Origin: Adiantum capillus-veneris
Lineage: Eukaryota > Streptophyta > Polypodiopsida > Polypodiales > Pteridaceae
Assembly (NCBI GenBank): GCA_014529385.2
Contig: CM043960.1
Coordinates: 124,177,043-124,241,042 of the forward strand
Length of the DNA: 64,000 nucleotides
Direction: 5' to 3'
The position numbers and the translations under genes are program-made. How positions within the stretch are numbered: position 1 is the first letter of the stretch; each line of letters opens with the position of its first letter. Under the pieces are notes generated by a model. That model searched no databases, was not told the DNA's origin, and saw only the letters and a program-made list of their open reading frames with translations. This document shows positions 11,205 through 25,066 of the stretch, in pieces.

Positions 11205-12872
11205 CTCCCTTCGTGATAAAGTCATGTATGAATCCCATGCTCTTCTTATGTGAGGCATAGAGGTATTCAATCTACCCTTCAAGGAGTAGAGACATACTTT
11301 TATTGGTCTACCCTGAAAGTGGACATACAAGAGTATATTTCAAAATATGTGGTATGCAAAAAGACCAATTATGATAGTGGGAAGCAACCTGGATTACTCC
11401 ATCTATTGACAATACCTAATTCACCATAGGAGAGTATATCCATGGATTTTATCTTTGGATTACCTAAGTCTATCCATGGGAATACGGAAATATGGACAAT
11501 AGTAGACAGGTTTAGCAAGCAGACACTTTATTCCTATCAAAAAGACTATTAAGGCACACCAAATGGCAACCCTCTTCATAGCTCCAGATTTTCAAACACC
11601 CCGGATTTCCAACATCCATCGTGTCAGGTAGAGATCCTAGAATGACCGGTAATTTTTGAAAACCTCTCTTTGAAAATCTATGTACAACATTGAATTTCTC
11701 TTAAGCCTATCACCCACAAATGGATGGCCAAAGTGAGATATCCGATCTTACGATACTCGATCTACTAAACACTTATGTTACAGAAGTAGATCAATGCTCA
11801 CAATGGAAGAAGTACTTACCCCTTGTAGAGTATGTGTACAATAATATTTTCCATACTACTGTGGGAAAGGCACCTTTTGAGATTATAGAGGGAAGACCTA
11901 AAAGTCCCTTGTTACTTAAAGTACAAGGAAAGATCTTCGCTGTTGTTGATGAGTATAGCCATGACCTACAAGAATCTTTCCAAAAGATTAAGGAGGCTAT
12001 ATCCATCTCTCAACAAAGGAAAAAGGTTGTTGTTGATTAGCACAAAAGGGCCTTAACGTTTCAAGAAAATGATTGGGGTGTTACTTAAGTTTCCCAAGGC
12101 TTGATTAAGGCAAACAACGGGCAAAAATCCTACGGGCCATCAAAAGTATTATGCTAAACTAGCAAAAAGATACTATGGTCCTTTTCAAATCTTGAAGCCA
12201 ATCAATGAGATGGCTTATCAACTCAACTTACCCAACCATTGGCTCATACACAATGATTTTCATGTGAGCCTACTTAAGCCCTACAAAGAAGAGCCACCGA
12301 AAGAACCAATTATTGAAGATGGGGCATAAATGGAAGACCAAAAAGAGGTGCTACAACCCAAAGCTATCCTTCAGTAAGAAGAAAAGGTGCTACGACATGG
12401 TAAGATTATCCAACAATATCTTATAAAGTTCAAAAATTATCCTTTTGAAGATGCTAGATGGATGCAAGGAATATAGCTTAAGGATAGCATGAACCTTGTC
12501 AATGCTTACAATGCTACATTAGAGTAAGCAAATGTACATGTTTCTTTAACATGATCAATTTTTTTGTCTTATAAGACTAATTCTCTTTTTATCGTGCACA
12601 AATTTAAGAATTATGCATGCTTACACTCACGTTTGTATTGACAACGTCTCTCAAACATCAAGTAGAATTTGTCACTCTACTTTGGAACTATGATATGGAC
12701 TAAAGAGCAGACATGCTTGCAAGAGCTAAGTCTCCCAAGCACCAAATGGATTAGTCATCCATCTTGGGATGATGTCGTCGGGTAACAAGGGATCCTCTAC
12801 TCGCTATGTAAAATGGACTAATGACCAAGACTTTATTTTCTCTATCTCTTAGTCAAGGACGACTATGGTTTC

Positions 12873-12885
12873 AAGGGAGAGGTAA
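12873..12885 (+). promoter_or_regulatory. Polypurine tract of chromovirus copy 2
   Basis: AAGGGAGAGGTAA directly before the TG of the 3' LTR; the same element lies at 3139-3151 in copy 1. Confidence 0.75.
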
Positions 12886-13788
12886 TGTCATAAAATATAA
12901 TATCTAGCTTTACCCAAATGGTTTTCTCATGTTAAATTGATCATTTAATATGGGGAAATAAAATGGGAAACAAGAGCTAGAACATGGATATGTGTTTTTA
13001 GGCCAAGCTCTCCGTGGGGCCAAAAAGGAGATGGTTCCATCTGAGCAAGGGCTCACAAGGAGTTGGTCTACTGAATAACAATGCTTGCATAATTGAGCTT
13101 GGAAGACCTTAGGGCTAGCTTCATCAAATACCTCCAATGGTTAGTGTAAAAGTCCTTAGACCTGAGGTTAAAGCTAGGCCTATGCTTGAGGTGCTTGATA
13201 ATCAAAAGTGCATGAGATGCTTGATAACTAAGGTGCAAATTAAGCTAGGCACAATCCTACAAGGAGGGGGCGAGCCCTTGAGGCTAGGGGGATGGTAAAG
13301 AGAGAGTCCATACTCTTACTAACCCTATGCTTGATGACTAGGTGATTAAGCAAGTAGGGGGGTAATTGCTTGGGCTTGAAATTCAACATGAAATCCAATA
13401 AAGAAGGGGGAGAACCATGCAAGTAGGGGAGGTGGTTGAATGACTTCTCTCTCTCCCAAAGGGCACCCCTTGCTCAAGAGGCAAAAAGATCACATGTCAA
13501 GCCCTTAGCTAGGTTGCCCGCCGCAAGGACTGTCCAAATCCTATTGGGTGATCCTTAGAGAGGTCCAATGAGATTTAGCTAATTAAATTTATTATTAGAA
13601 ATTTATCAAACCCTGAGGAAAGGAGGACACTTGTCCAAGGACTACCTCTACTATGCTTGACATGACCCAGGCTTGTGATTGGCTAGGCTTGAGAGAGCCA
13701 ATGAGCAAAAAGCATGAGCTAGACTGAGGGGTTGACCCACGCAACTAGGGGGCTTGCTTGCAAGATATACACTATCTCTCTCTGACAC

Positions 13789-13821
<33 letters not shown>

Positions 13822-14430
13822 ATTGTGTGAAGTGCAAAGTGCAAGATCTTCAACTCCTTCTCCAAGCTTGTTGAGAAGTTGAGAGCCTACACCAGCACTC
13901 TTGGCTATGGAATGAAAATCCAACCAAGAGCCATGCTCCAATGCTTAAGCTTGCCATCTTCATCATCATCATTATTATGCTATTATTCTATGGTATGCAA
14001 GAAGAATGATGATAAGTGAGGAACTATCTCTTTCTCGTATGCTACTTCTTCCTCTTCCCTACCCTCATTTCCTAGCTCTCTCCACCTTGGAAGGTGTTTG
14101 AGGCCTTGGGACTGAGGCTGGGGATGGTTAATTCTTTTACAAATTTTATGTTATGCTCGTGATGCATGAAGCTTTCCATATTCATTGCATCACCTAGGCC
14201 TATTGGAGGGGGGACCGTCTCCACATAAATCCGGTCCTCAACTGTTGTCATATTCTCTAATTCTCTCTCTTGCAAAAGTATTGTTCATGCCAAGTCAATT
14301 AAGTATAATGGTTATGTTGGTACCGCTAATTAAGTTCACCCTCTATGTTCTCAAATTAGTTTCACAAATATGCTCACTCTAATTCTCTTAATTCCTCTAT
14401 TCTCAAAGTTGCTAGGCCATTTCCATTACA
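12886..14430 (+). repeat. 3' LTR of chromovirus copy 2
   Basis: A 1,545-bp LTR, TGTCATAAAATA to CATTACA, followed by the TAGTT duplication. Compared with its 5' partner it lacks about 65 bp near 14200. Its internal microsatellite is a short CT run followed by (CA)n at about 13776-13820, whereas the 5' LTR has pure (CT)n. Confidence 0.93.
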
Positions 14431-14998
14431 TAGTTTATCTCGGCAGCATTTAACTGGTGACTTGCGAAGCTAATGGGATAGTCCAATTTATGTTCTCCTG
14501 GATGAGTTAGAATACACCCAACAACAAAATTTGATGCATCAATATGCACATGGAAAATTACATTCCAATTGGGCACTTGTAAAATTAGGGCACTTGTTAA
14601 GGCTTTCTTTAATAAATCATAGGAGAGGTCATATTCATCGATCAAAGTAAATTCATAAGAAGCATTTACAATGAACGAGATATCTCTATAAAGTGTAAAA
14701 TAAATCACTAATAACATTTGACATGGCCCATGAATCGCTGAACTCCCTTATAGTTTGTAGGTGGTGGGACAATTCTAGAATGGCTTTAATTTTTCCCTTT
14801 GTTGTAGAAATACCATTCTTGGACACTTTATGCACTAAAAGGACTCTAGGTTTAACCCAAAATTGGCATTTAAAAGGGTTCAAAGAGATACAATATAATC
14901 TGCACCTCTCAAACACCTTTTATAAATGTGATACATGCTTTTTCCAAGATGAATTAACAAAACATCCACTTCAAGGGGAAAGGTGTATTTCTCAATAA
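14431..14998 (-). pseudogene. Old Gypsy RT thumb and RNase H fragment (part 2 of 2)
   Basis: On the minus strand, the RT thumb motif FERCRLYCISLNPFKC and the segment KVSKNGISTTKGKIKAI (14916 downward) lead into RNase H. RNase H motifs are VHIDASNFVVGCIL and YPISFASHQLNAAEINY, ending at the TAGTT site. Frames shift between the two parts (around 14690-14720). The N-terminal RT palm is not recognisable above 15000. This is the older host of both chromovirus insertions, and the remainder of its RNase H is 4798-5014. Confidence 0.85.
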
Positions 14999-16892
14999 AA
15001 ATTGGGATTATAACCTATAAAGTGAAACTTTCCCTGACCTCTACACGGGCTACACATACCATGTGGGTTGGTTAGATGTACAATCCATGTCTAGTGCCAC
15101 CAATCTAGAGGAGCAACAACGGGGATGGTATGTGATGTCATCCATAGTATTGTTTAGTGGGAGAGGCCGCAGAAGAAGGGAATCAACCAATTTTCAATAG
15201 GCCTTATGAGATTCTTGGATACATACAAGGCTAAGCAACTGGCCCATCACAAATGGAGACTTCTTCAGTGAGTCCCATGGATCCATCATATGTTGTTTCC
15301 CATAGAGTTTCAATGCAATTTGAGCCAACGAGCAATAGCTTTTGTTTTGTAGACCTACCTCAAATTCTCTCAGAGACCAACCTACTCCCATATCCACAAG
15401 TAGTAGCTTTAGTTTCCCAGACCTAGCTCAATGTTCTCTTGGATACCAGCCTACTTTAGTGATGAATATGACAGAAGATACATCCTTGACCTCGGTCATT
15501 AGTAGTGCATTGGTACTTATAGCATAGGGCCTACAATAGTACCTATAAGTGTGCATCAATCATATGTAGTCGTGGCCACTTATTCTCATGTGGCTCCTAC
15601 ACCCCCAATTTTTCTAATCGCTTATGCCCCATGATCACATTATCCAAGCTCTTATTCAAGTGGAGCCATGCTAATTAATGGTGACATGTCATACCACATT
15701 TGCTATGACTAGGGCCACACCTATGAACCTTGGACCAACACTTGGCACACTACCATACCAAGCATGGGACCCAAGGACCATGCGTATGACAAGCCCAATG
15801 CCAACCCCATTCCACATGTGGCTCCAAGAGTGACTACATCTGCTATACTTGCTCATTTAGGCAATTTGGAAGCATTTTCTCAAACTATCAATCAATCTAT
15901 TACATAGAATATGTGTGGCATATCTAAGAGAGAGCCTAGAAATAAGGCGATGCAAGTAGCCAAGCTCACCCAAACATTCAGCGATGATGGAGATGTTAGA
16001 AAGCATACCAAGGTATTCAGAACACACACGTGAATCCTTGGAAGAGCACAATGAGCTACATAAGTGTAAGGCCTTAAGCTTGACACTGAGCGGGAAGCTA
16101 GAGGCTGGTATAGGACTTGAGGGGTTCCAACTAGGCGGAACTTGAATGATTGATTGGTACGGCCGTTGTCATAGGGGCCTTTGCCTTCATGGCTCATGTT
16201 GCTCTACCATTTGTAAGTTTTGAACTTCCTTCTAATCTCTAGCCAACTGCATATACTGTTTGACTTCTTGCACTTCTACAAGACTCCTACCATCAAGTAA
16301 TAGAGCTTCAAATGGTGATAGCCTTGTAGGGCATGCATTAAATACAATAGATAGGATATCCACATGGACACACTTTAGGAGTGCAGGGTGTGCAAAATAT
16401 GGGAAATGTGAATCTACCTCCCTAACCCCTTGATTACTTCACTAGCACGAGGTTGTGGGGCCCAAACAGGCACATTTTGACTCGTACTCTTCGGGTTTTG
16501 GATATGATACCTATCCATCACATTGTAGTCAAAGGAGAAGTCACTAGCCGCAATGTGTGGATCTTCACTCTCTATCGTTTTAGCTCTAGGGCCCAAATAA
16601 ATATGAATTAAGTGTCCTAAAAATGTTGGTAAGTGTCCCAAGACCTTTTCCCATGGTTTTCTTTGTGTTTTGGCAGGTAGACGGCAGGTAGACTTGGTCT
16701 ACGGCAGGTAGACCAAGTTTGTGTAGTATACTTGTACTATCATTGACAAAGATATGCATATCCACCAAGGCGTGCCAATGATGATGATTGTCGGTGATAG
16801 TCATCCAAGAGTCCTATGTGTTGAGCTTGACATCTCAACCCTCCCTTTCAATCTCAACGCCATCTCTCATATGCTAAGAATCACTTGAAATC
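14999..16892. other. Degenerate sequence, no clear gene
   Basis: No reading frame longer than about 100 codons, and none with a family signature I trust. One short minus-strand stretch (16195-16350) encodes CPTRLSPFEALLLDGRS followed by a charged helix-like segment, reminiscent of the end of a Gypsy integrase. A short duplicated ACGGCAGGTAGAC motif occurs at about 16680-16715. The region is most simply read as decayed retrotransposon sequence. Confidence 0.45.
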
Positions 16893-17090
16893 ACCGTAGC
16901 TTCTCCACTCCAAGGACCTTCATGAAGATATCTGCAACCTGCTCATCCATTGCCACGTACTCAAGGTGGATGTTACATGTTAAGACTCTCTCTCTAGTTA
17001 AGTGGTAATGCACCTCAATGTGCTTTGTTCTTGCATGAACATTAGATTTCAAGCCAGCTGTATGTTGCTAAGGTTGTCACAATAGTTGAG
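16893..17090 (-). pseudogene. Ty1/Copia RNase H C-terminus
   Basis: Minus-strand translation gives HARTKHIEVHYHLTRERV, then HLEYVAMDEQVADIFMK and VLGVEKLR. This is the conserved end of the Copia RNase H domain, where the usual pattern is HARTKHIE...VADIFTKPL. An upstream piece in another frame, CDNLSNIQLA, corresponds to the CDN active-site region. There is at least one frameshift and one stop. The rest of this Copia copy is not recognisable on either side. Confidence 0.85.
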
Positions 17091-17739
17091 TTACTGATGC
17101 ATTATGAGTTTGAGAAATATGGCACTTATATTTCTGTGTCGATTACAAATCTGCAATAATGATGCTTTATAACCTCAAGTTGACTGCCGATCATATCATA
17201 GCTGTGGTAAACCAGTTTTTTTCCAAAACCTTCTATGACGGCTGAAATTATTGGGACTGATTGAGCAATATCTGCTCCTTCCCTTTGACCTTTTGTCAAT
17301 GAAATTTCAATTATCTATACTGCTCCCATGCTTAATTTTCATTTGACAAGGTTGTCGATTTATTGGGCTGCTTTTTGTAAATTTTTGATATATTTTTTAG
17401 CTATTTCTGTAAGCCTCACATGGTGGCGGTTAATAAACTTTTTATATGGAACTAGTTGGGGGAATTTTTCTCATCGTAAACTAAATATATGTTACCTTTG
17501 GGCTTTGAAATACTATACCCTCTAGTAGGTTTAAATTGGGTCTTCTTGGATCATCTACTCTCTTAGGGACTCACTGGGGTTGTGATACCTGCTTATTGAC
17601 AAAACCTTTTCACATGTTTGTGCATACTAATAGTGATGACTACTCTAGAACCTGGATATTTCTAGCTATTTTCTATCGTACATTGCATATACGGAAAACA
17701 AACTAAGTTTACCTCATCACCATTGAACAGAGTTAGAGA
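17091..17739. other. AT-rich spacer, nothing recognised
   Basis: No supported coding frame on either strand, no repeat structure, and no LTR ends that I could pair with the neighbouring Copia fragments. Confidence 0.4.
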
Positions 17740-19346
17740 ATACTCTAGAATTGGTTCATAGCAATCTATGCGGGCCTATGCTTCAAAAGTATCAGGGGGG
17801 GGGGCATTATGTTTCCTAACTTTCATACATGACTCTACTCAAAAGGTGTGGATCTACCTCTTGAAGAGGAGAGGCGATGTCTTTAGTGTCTTTCAGAAGC
17901 TCATAACTATGGTCAAGAACCACTCAGGCAAGAAGTTGAAGGCTTTGTGCATTGACAATGGGGAAGAGTATTTCTCCATTGAGTTTATGGACTTTTGTAA
18001 TAAATGAGTCATTAGGAGACAATTTACTACGTTGTACACAATTTCTCCGAAGGGTGTTGTTGAGTGAATGAATAGGAATATTCAAGAGAGGGTCACTTTC
18101 ATGCTATCTATGGAAAATTTACCTCAAGAGTTTTGGGGAGGATTGTTATGACAATGGTGCATATAATCAATAGATAGCATATTACACCTTTAAACTATAG
18201 GATTTGTAGGAGATGTGGACATGCCCAAGAAGCCTAATTATGACAGGTTATGTGTGTTTGGGTGTGAGACATTCTCACTTATGCCTAAAGATCTTAGAAA
18301 GAAGTTGGACCCCAAGTCACACAAATGCATCTACATTGGCTATGGTGTAGATGGGGAGATGGGTTATCCTCTTTGGCACCAAGAATCAAAGAGTTATTTG
18401 TAGCTCACAAGTTATTTTTAATGAATGAAAGATGCACAGACAAATCGTGAAAGAGATTGAGCATTGTAAAGTGAGATTTGAGGAAGTAGCGTCAACTCCA
18501 ATCATGCAAATAACTCACTCTACCAGGGATGTACCTATCACTAGTAATTCTCTAGAGAGAACTGGTGATGCTCTTGAGAGATTAGAGTCTAGCATTTAGA
18601 TTGGGAGGATATCTACACAAGGCTATTGAGATAAATGATAGCATGAAGTGGGAGCAGGCAAGGAAAAATGAAACTTAGGAACTTACAAAGTTTTGAGAGG
18701 GAAAACAAGCCTTGCCTTACAAATGGGTGTATAATAAAAAGTACACAGCAAAAGATCCCAAGCCTAAATACAAGGTTAGATTGGTTTCTAAGGGTCTTAA
18801 GCAAAAGAAAGGCATAAATAAGATTTTTTCTCATGTGGTTAGATGAATGCACCGTGTCTTGTTCTGAGACTGGTAGCCATTGAGAACATGGAACTTGTCT
18901 AGATGGACATGAATATAGTTTTCCTTCACAAAGATCTTGATGTGGATGTCTACATGAAATAGCCAGAGGGTTTATAAGTCAAACATGAGAAGCCTACAAT
19001 AGAAAAACTAATGTGTCGACTGTGTAAGGCATTATATGGCCTAAAACAAGGCTCAAGGCAGTGGTATATGAATTTTGATAAGTACATGCACTCCCAAGGG
19101 TATGAAAGGAGACTGGAAGATCACTTCTTGTATACCCAGAAGTTGAACAATGGTTCACTTATCATCTTGATACTAAAAGATTTCCATCTTGAAGAAGTCA
19201 CTTAGCATGCAATTTCCTATGAAGGATTTGGGAGATGCAAGTCACTTTCTCGGTATTCATACCAGGAGGGATAGGAAATGTAAAGTACTAGAGTTGTCAC
19301 AAGAAACATGTATCGACAAAGTCTTGCAACATTTTAATATGCAAGG
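17740..19346 (+). pseudogene. Ty1/Copia pol fragment: integrase and RT
   Basis: Degenerate plus-strand Copia pol. Integrase core: the CGPM motif near 17768, then FLTFIHDSTQKVWIYLLK and ALCIDNGEEYFS (17815-17975). Downstream is the typical VFGCETFSLMPKD and HKCIYIGYG segment (18245-18345). RT pieces follow: LPYKWVYNKKY and YKVRLVSKGLKQKKGI (18714-18815), then MCRLCKALYGLKQGSRQWY (19011-19070) and MKDLGDASHFLGIH (about 19216-19260). At least five stops or frameshifts separate them. It ends abruptly near 19346, where minus-strand Gypsy sequence begins, so one element is inserted in or joined to the other. Confidence 0.88.
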
Positions 19347-20420
19347 GTGAACCTGGTAGATTGAACTTCTCTTGCACGACCACCTCTCCACTTGGGTTGA
19401 GCAACACTAGCCCTCTCCCTGCTTTACATGTGGCTCGTCAAAAACCTCCATCAAAGAACAAGGTAAAAGCATTAGGAATACTTTTAGGTGGTGGCAATGG
19501 TAGGGTTTTTACTTGAGGCACCTTAATCTCCTTCTCATGTACCCTATGAGTGAGAATCTCTACCAACTTTGCACGCACACTATCTTCTACCTTGAAAGAG
19601 TATTGGAACTCCAATTTGAGATCCTAGTACTACCAAGATTCATTTGAGATGACACCCATGGGAACAAATTTTCTGCAGTGAGAATTACAAACGATTTTGG
19701 TACAAGTAGGATCTAAACTTCCTCATTGCAAACATGATAGAAAGCATCATGAGTTCTACCTCCGTATAGCCTCTCTCCAAAGCATTCATGGCCCTACTAG
19801 CAAAGTAGATGGGTCACATCCTGGTACTATGGGGATCTTGTTGTAATAAAATTGCACAATTGTTTCCTTCCCAACACTAGAGCTAACAAAGAATGTGTAC
19901 TCCCAACAAGGAACCATGAGTGTTGGTAGATCTGACAAAATGACTTTAATGTTATAAAAGTACTCTTCAAGCTTATTAGACCATGCAAATTCTACTTGTT
20001 GTGTCAACTTTTGCAAAGGGTGAAGTAACTCTGAGGCTAAATGAATGAAGTGTGACATATAATTCACCTTTTGAATGAATGAGATGACCTGCTTAAGACT
20101 CATGGGTGATGGTAACTCAATAAGGGCCTTTGACTTTGAAGGATCCACCTCGATCCCTTTGTAAGAAACTTTGTGACCAAGCAAGATCACTTCATCCCTC
20201 ACCTATGTGGCACTGGTGGGGGTTGAGTTGACTTCCCATGTCATAGAGCTTCTTCAATCCTTCTTCTACCCTCTATAGATGCAACAATTCTGAGCTATAA
20301 ATGCAAAAATCATCAATGAACACCCTAATTGACTTTCCAAAGAATGCTTAAAACACCATGTTTATAAAGCGTTAAAAAGTTGCAGGAGCATTTGTCAGGC
20401 CAAATGGCATGACTCTAAAA
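19347..20420 (-). pseudogene. Tat-like Gypsy fragment with RT and two RNase H domains
   Basis: Minus strand. RT palm: [15 protein letters not shown] at the 20400 end, catalytic VFIDDFCIYSSE near 20310, and thumb LLGHKVSYKGIEVDPSKSKA (about 20185-20130). The first RNase H follows (VEFAWSNKLEEYF, then a degraded core). A second RNase H-like segment near 19470-19360 gives GRGLVLLNPSGEVVVQEKF. Two RNase H domains in series are characteristic of the Tat lineage of plant Gypsy elements. There are several stops. The 20420 end runs directly into the M2/(CT)n mosaic, so the RT finger region is missing. Confidence 0.8.
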
Positions 20421-21729
<1,309 letters not shown>

Positions 21730-21730
<1 letters not shown>

Positions 21731-24170
21731 GATAGAGCATCAAGAGAGCCCAACATTAGAATGCAAGTGGAAATTTTTCAAAGAAGTAATTTTCTCTTGT
21801 GCGAAGGAATGCTTTTCGGTGAAACACATGTCTTGCAAAAGGTCTAAGAAGGGTAGCACCAAGAAGAAATGGTATGACATGGAATGTAGTCAAGCCCGAA
21901 AACACTTGCTAAGATTGGATGCAATCAAAGACAAGGAAGTTTACTTGGAATGTTCACACACATACAAAGCACTTGCTCAAAAGAAGAGGAGAAGGTGGGA
22001 AGTCGAAAAATAACTTCTTTTAGCACAAGAGAAAGCACATGCATGTGGCAAGTTTTGGCAAAATCTAAAAGGCAAGCGCGTTGAGAGCTTTGGTGACTTG
22101 ACTCTTGAGGATATGTATATGCATTGTAAGAATCTCTATGAGCAACCCAATGTTGATAAGATGGAGTGTTGTAGCTCCCTTCCGTTTATGTCTCCTTTCT
22201 TTACCATTGAAGATGTATGCCGCGCGCTTGAGAAACTTGCTACTCGCAAGGCAGGTGACCTTCAAGGTGTCAAGGCTGAAATGATTAAATGGACAAGCAA
22301 GAAAACACGATATTGGATATGCGATATGTTTAACCTTGCACTTCAGTATGGCATGCCTCATGATTGGAGTGCAAATTGGATCAAACCTTTGCACAAAGGA
22401 GGAGATGTAAACAATGTGAACAACTATCGCACTATAATGGTTGGTTCTTTAACGGCAAAGTTATTTGGATGTATCATGGAGATGAAGATAAGTGAATGGG
22501 CTGAAAAGAATGGCAAACGTGCACTTGGCCAAGCAGGTTTTCGAAAGCATCATAGCACTATTGATCACCTTGTCACTCTTCGAGTTCTTATGGAAGCGTC
22601 TCGATTGAAAGGAAAAAAGTTGTATTGTTGCTTTGTGGATTTCAAGAAAGCTTTTGACATGGTACCGCGAGGAAATCTTTGGAGACGTATGCAAAGCCTT
22701 CAAGTGCCGAGAGAATTTATGCATGCAGTCTTTCGCATCTACCAAAAAGTGATATGTCGATTACGTATGGGAGATGGAATTTCATAATTTTTTGCAAGCA
22801 CTATTGGTGTCAAACAAGGATGCCCACTTTCCCCAACCCTCTTTGGGCTACTCATTGATGAATTGGAATGCATGGTTCTTGACTTTATGCAGCAAGAAGG
22901 CATAGAAGAGGTTAAGATTGGAAATGCGGTGATCATGCTTTTGCTTTATGCCAATGATGTAGTGCTCTTGGCACATACCTTAGAAGATGCACAAAAGCTT
23001 ATGAGTGTCTTGGAACGCTTTTGCCTACATAGCGGGCTGATCGTGAATGGATCCAAAACCAAGGTTATGCTTGTAAAGACCCTCAATGATGAAAATCCAT
23101 GCATTGTATATAACAATGAGAAACTTGAAGTGGTAGATCACTTGAAGTACCTTGGCCTTGAGGTTCCATCCAATCATAAATGGAAGGATTGTGCAATGCG
23201 TCGCTTGGAAGCTGGAAAGAGGGCCTATTATGCATTTGAGAACATGTGCAATGCAGGAGAGATCAAGTGTTGGGCTCTCAAAAAGTACCTCTTTGACACA
23301 TTGGTGACACCGGTGCTTCTTTATGGAGTGGAGGTGTGGGGTGGAAGCATCGGGAAGTCTACTTGGAAAGAGTTTGAGAATGTCCAAAAGCGTTTTCTCA
23401 CCAACTTTCTCCAAGTCAAGACACAAACACCCTACATGCTCTTACTTCTTGAGTCCGGATTGCTTCCCATTGAGTTCTTGGGCATGCAAAGGGTTGTGGA
23501 GGACATGCGTAAGACACAACGTAGCCCTTTGCATCGACTTCCTAGAATCGCATATGAAGCAAGTCAAATGGTTCAAAAGACATGCAAGAGCAAAATACTA
23601 AGTTCGGGGTGGATGCTTGATATCAAGAAATGGTTTGGAAGATGGGATGCATGTCACTTGGTCAAGGATGCGTCGATCGACTCCCAAGTTAATGAGGCCT
23701 TCTTACAACACCAATGTATCACGGCTTGGGAGAAATCCGGAGGTTCTCGCTTCAGCCATTACACCACACACGTTGCCCCAAACTACAAATCTCTCTTCTT
23801 CTCGGAACGAGGTAACCGAACCCATTCCTACATACTTGAGCCCATCCCGTTGAGTGCGATCCGCACCATTGCCTCCATTCGTCTTAGCTCCCATTCTCTA
23901 CGCTGCGAGACAGGACGTTGGGGCACTGGCGAGGAGTGTCATCGACTTTGCACCTTATGCCCTCGTCAAGTGCGAGAGAGTGAGTACCACACACTACTTG
24001 AGTGCTCAGCTTTTGACCACATTAGGTCCTCTTTTCCCCATATATTCAGCCATGATCTCTCCCTGCATACCTTCCTCTCCCAACCACGATGTGGACTCTC
24101 TATTGCGACGCTCATTTCAACCATTTTTGAGCATCGAGAGTCACTTATGAACTCCACTCACACCACGTGA
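21730..24170 (+). pseudogene. LINE ORF2 fragment: reverse transcriptase and C-terminal CCHC
   Basis: One frame throughout, broken by only two stops (22011-22013 and 22785-22787). RT motifs in order: WIKPLHKGGDVNNVNNYRTI (block with NYR), GQAGFRKHHSTIDH, CCFVDFKKAFDMVPR, GVKQGCPLSPTLFGLLID and the catalytic loop as LLYANDVVLL, where the first Asp of YADD is Asn. The thumb and connection region then shows KYLGLEVPSNHKW and VTPVLLYGVEVWGGS. The C-terminus has a cysteine-histidine motif, LCTLC then HTLLEC (about 23950-24010), typical of L1-type LINEs. It would reverse-transcribe element RNA at a nicked target. The active-site change and two stops make it inactive. Confidence 0.92.
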
Positions 24171-24181
24171 CATGTTTATTT

Positions 24182-24222
24182 GGTCCCATAGGTCATATTT
24201 GACCTCCCAGGACGATAATAGA
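24182..24222 (+). other. LINE 3' tail with GGTCA/TGACC hairpin
   Basis: GGTCCCATAGGTCATATTTG and following bases are repeated almost exactly at 47458-47500 and 49078-49120. GGTCA-TATT-TGACC can fold into a 5-bp stem. Its conservation at three element ends, next to (CT)n, suggests a reverse-transcriptase recognition site. Confidence 0.75.

Positions 24223-25066
<844 letters not shown>

Larger units (their letters stand above)
8489..12527 (+). pseudogene. pol: Chromovirus pol, copy 2 (PR-RT-RH-INT-chromodomain), broken
   Basis: Protease begins at 8489 with FDPGSTHNFIS, the aspartic-protease D-x-G-S motif. A frameshift near 8720 leads into the RT frame (8722-9357). RT, RNase H (TDHQSLKYF near 10146) and integrase (11210-12040) match copy 1 segment by segment but carry numerous stops and frameshifts. 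A 729-bp solo LTR interrupts it between RNase H and the integrase zinc motif. The chromodomain end (about 12340-12527) retains YPFEDARWM. It lacks any intact enzyme frame, so it could only move if mobilised in trans. Confidence 0.88.
5015..14430 (+). mobile_element. Complete Ty3/Gypsy chromovirus, copy 2
   Basis: A 9,416-bp LTR retrotransposon bounded by TG and CA and flanked by the 5-bp duplication TAGTT (5010-5014 and 14431-14435). Order: 5' LTR, primer binding site, gag, protease, RT, RNase H, integrase with chromodomain, polypurine tract, 3' LTR. Gag and protease share one frame and pol follows, all broken by many stops and frameshifts, so the copy is inactive. A solo Copia-type LTR is inserted in pol (10476-11204). 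The two LTRs differ by an internal deletion and by microsatellite content, so the insertion is not recent. It lies within an older minus-strand Gypsy RNase H gene. Confidence 0.95.
21729..24222 (+). mobile_element. LINE copy 1, 5'-truncated, inside a (CT)n/M2 array
   Basis: A non-LTR retrotransposon fragment starting in the linker before RT and ending with a 3' tail (24182-24222). It is 82% or more coding. The 5' flank is (CT)n; the 3' flank is (CTAT)n then CTCTC and M2. It therefore sits within a tandem M2-(CT)n array, whose uninterrupted form is visible at 21509-21651. It lacks the endonuclease found in the longer copy at 43926-47500. No poly(A) is present at its end. Confidence 0.88.

Noticed and set aside
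10469-11210. hAT-type insertion with 8-bp duplication CACTCCCT
   Set aside because: The interior looks like a Copia LTR with a TATA box and CA end. A 5-bp CTCCC duplication with a mutated TG start is simpler, though not proven.
15194-16804. Several 60- to 100-codon frames as host genes
   Set aside because: None has a domain, and the surroundings are decayed retroelements on both sides.
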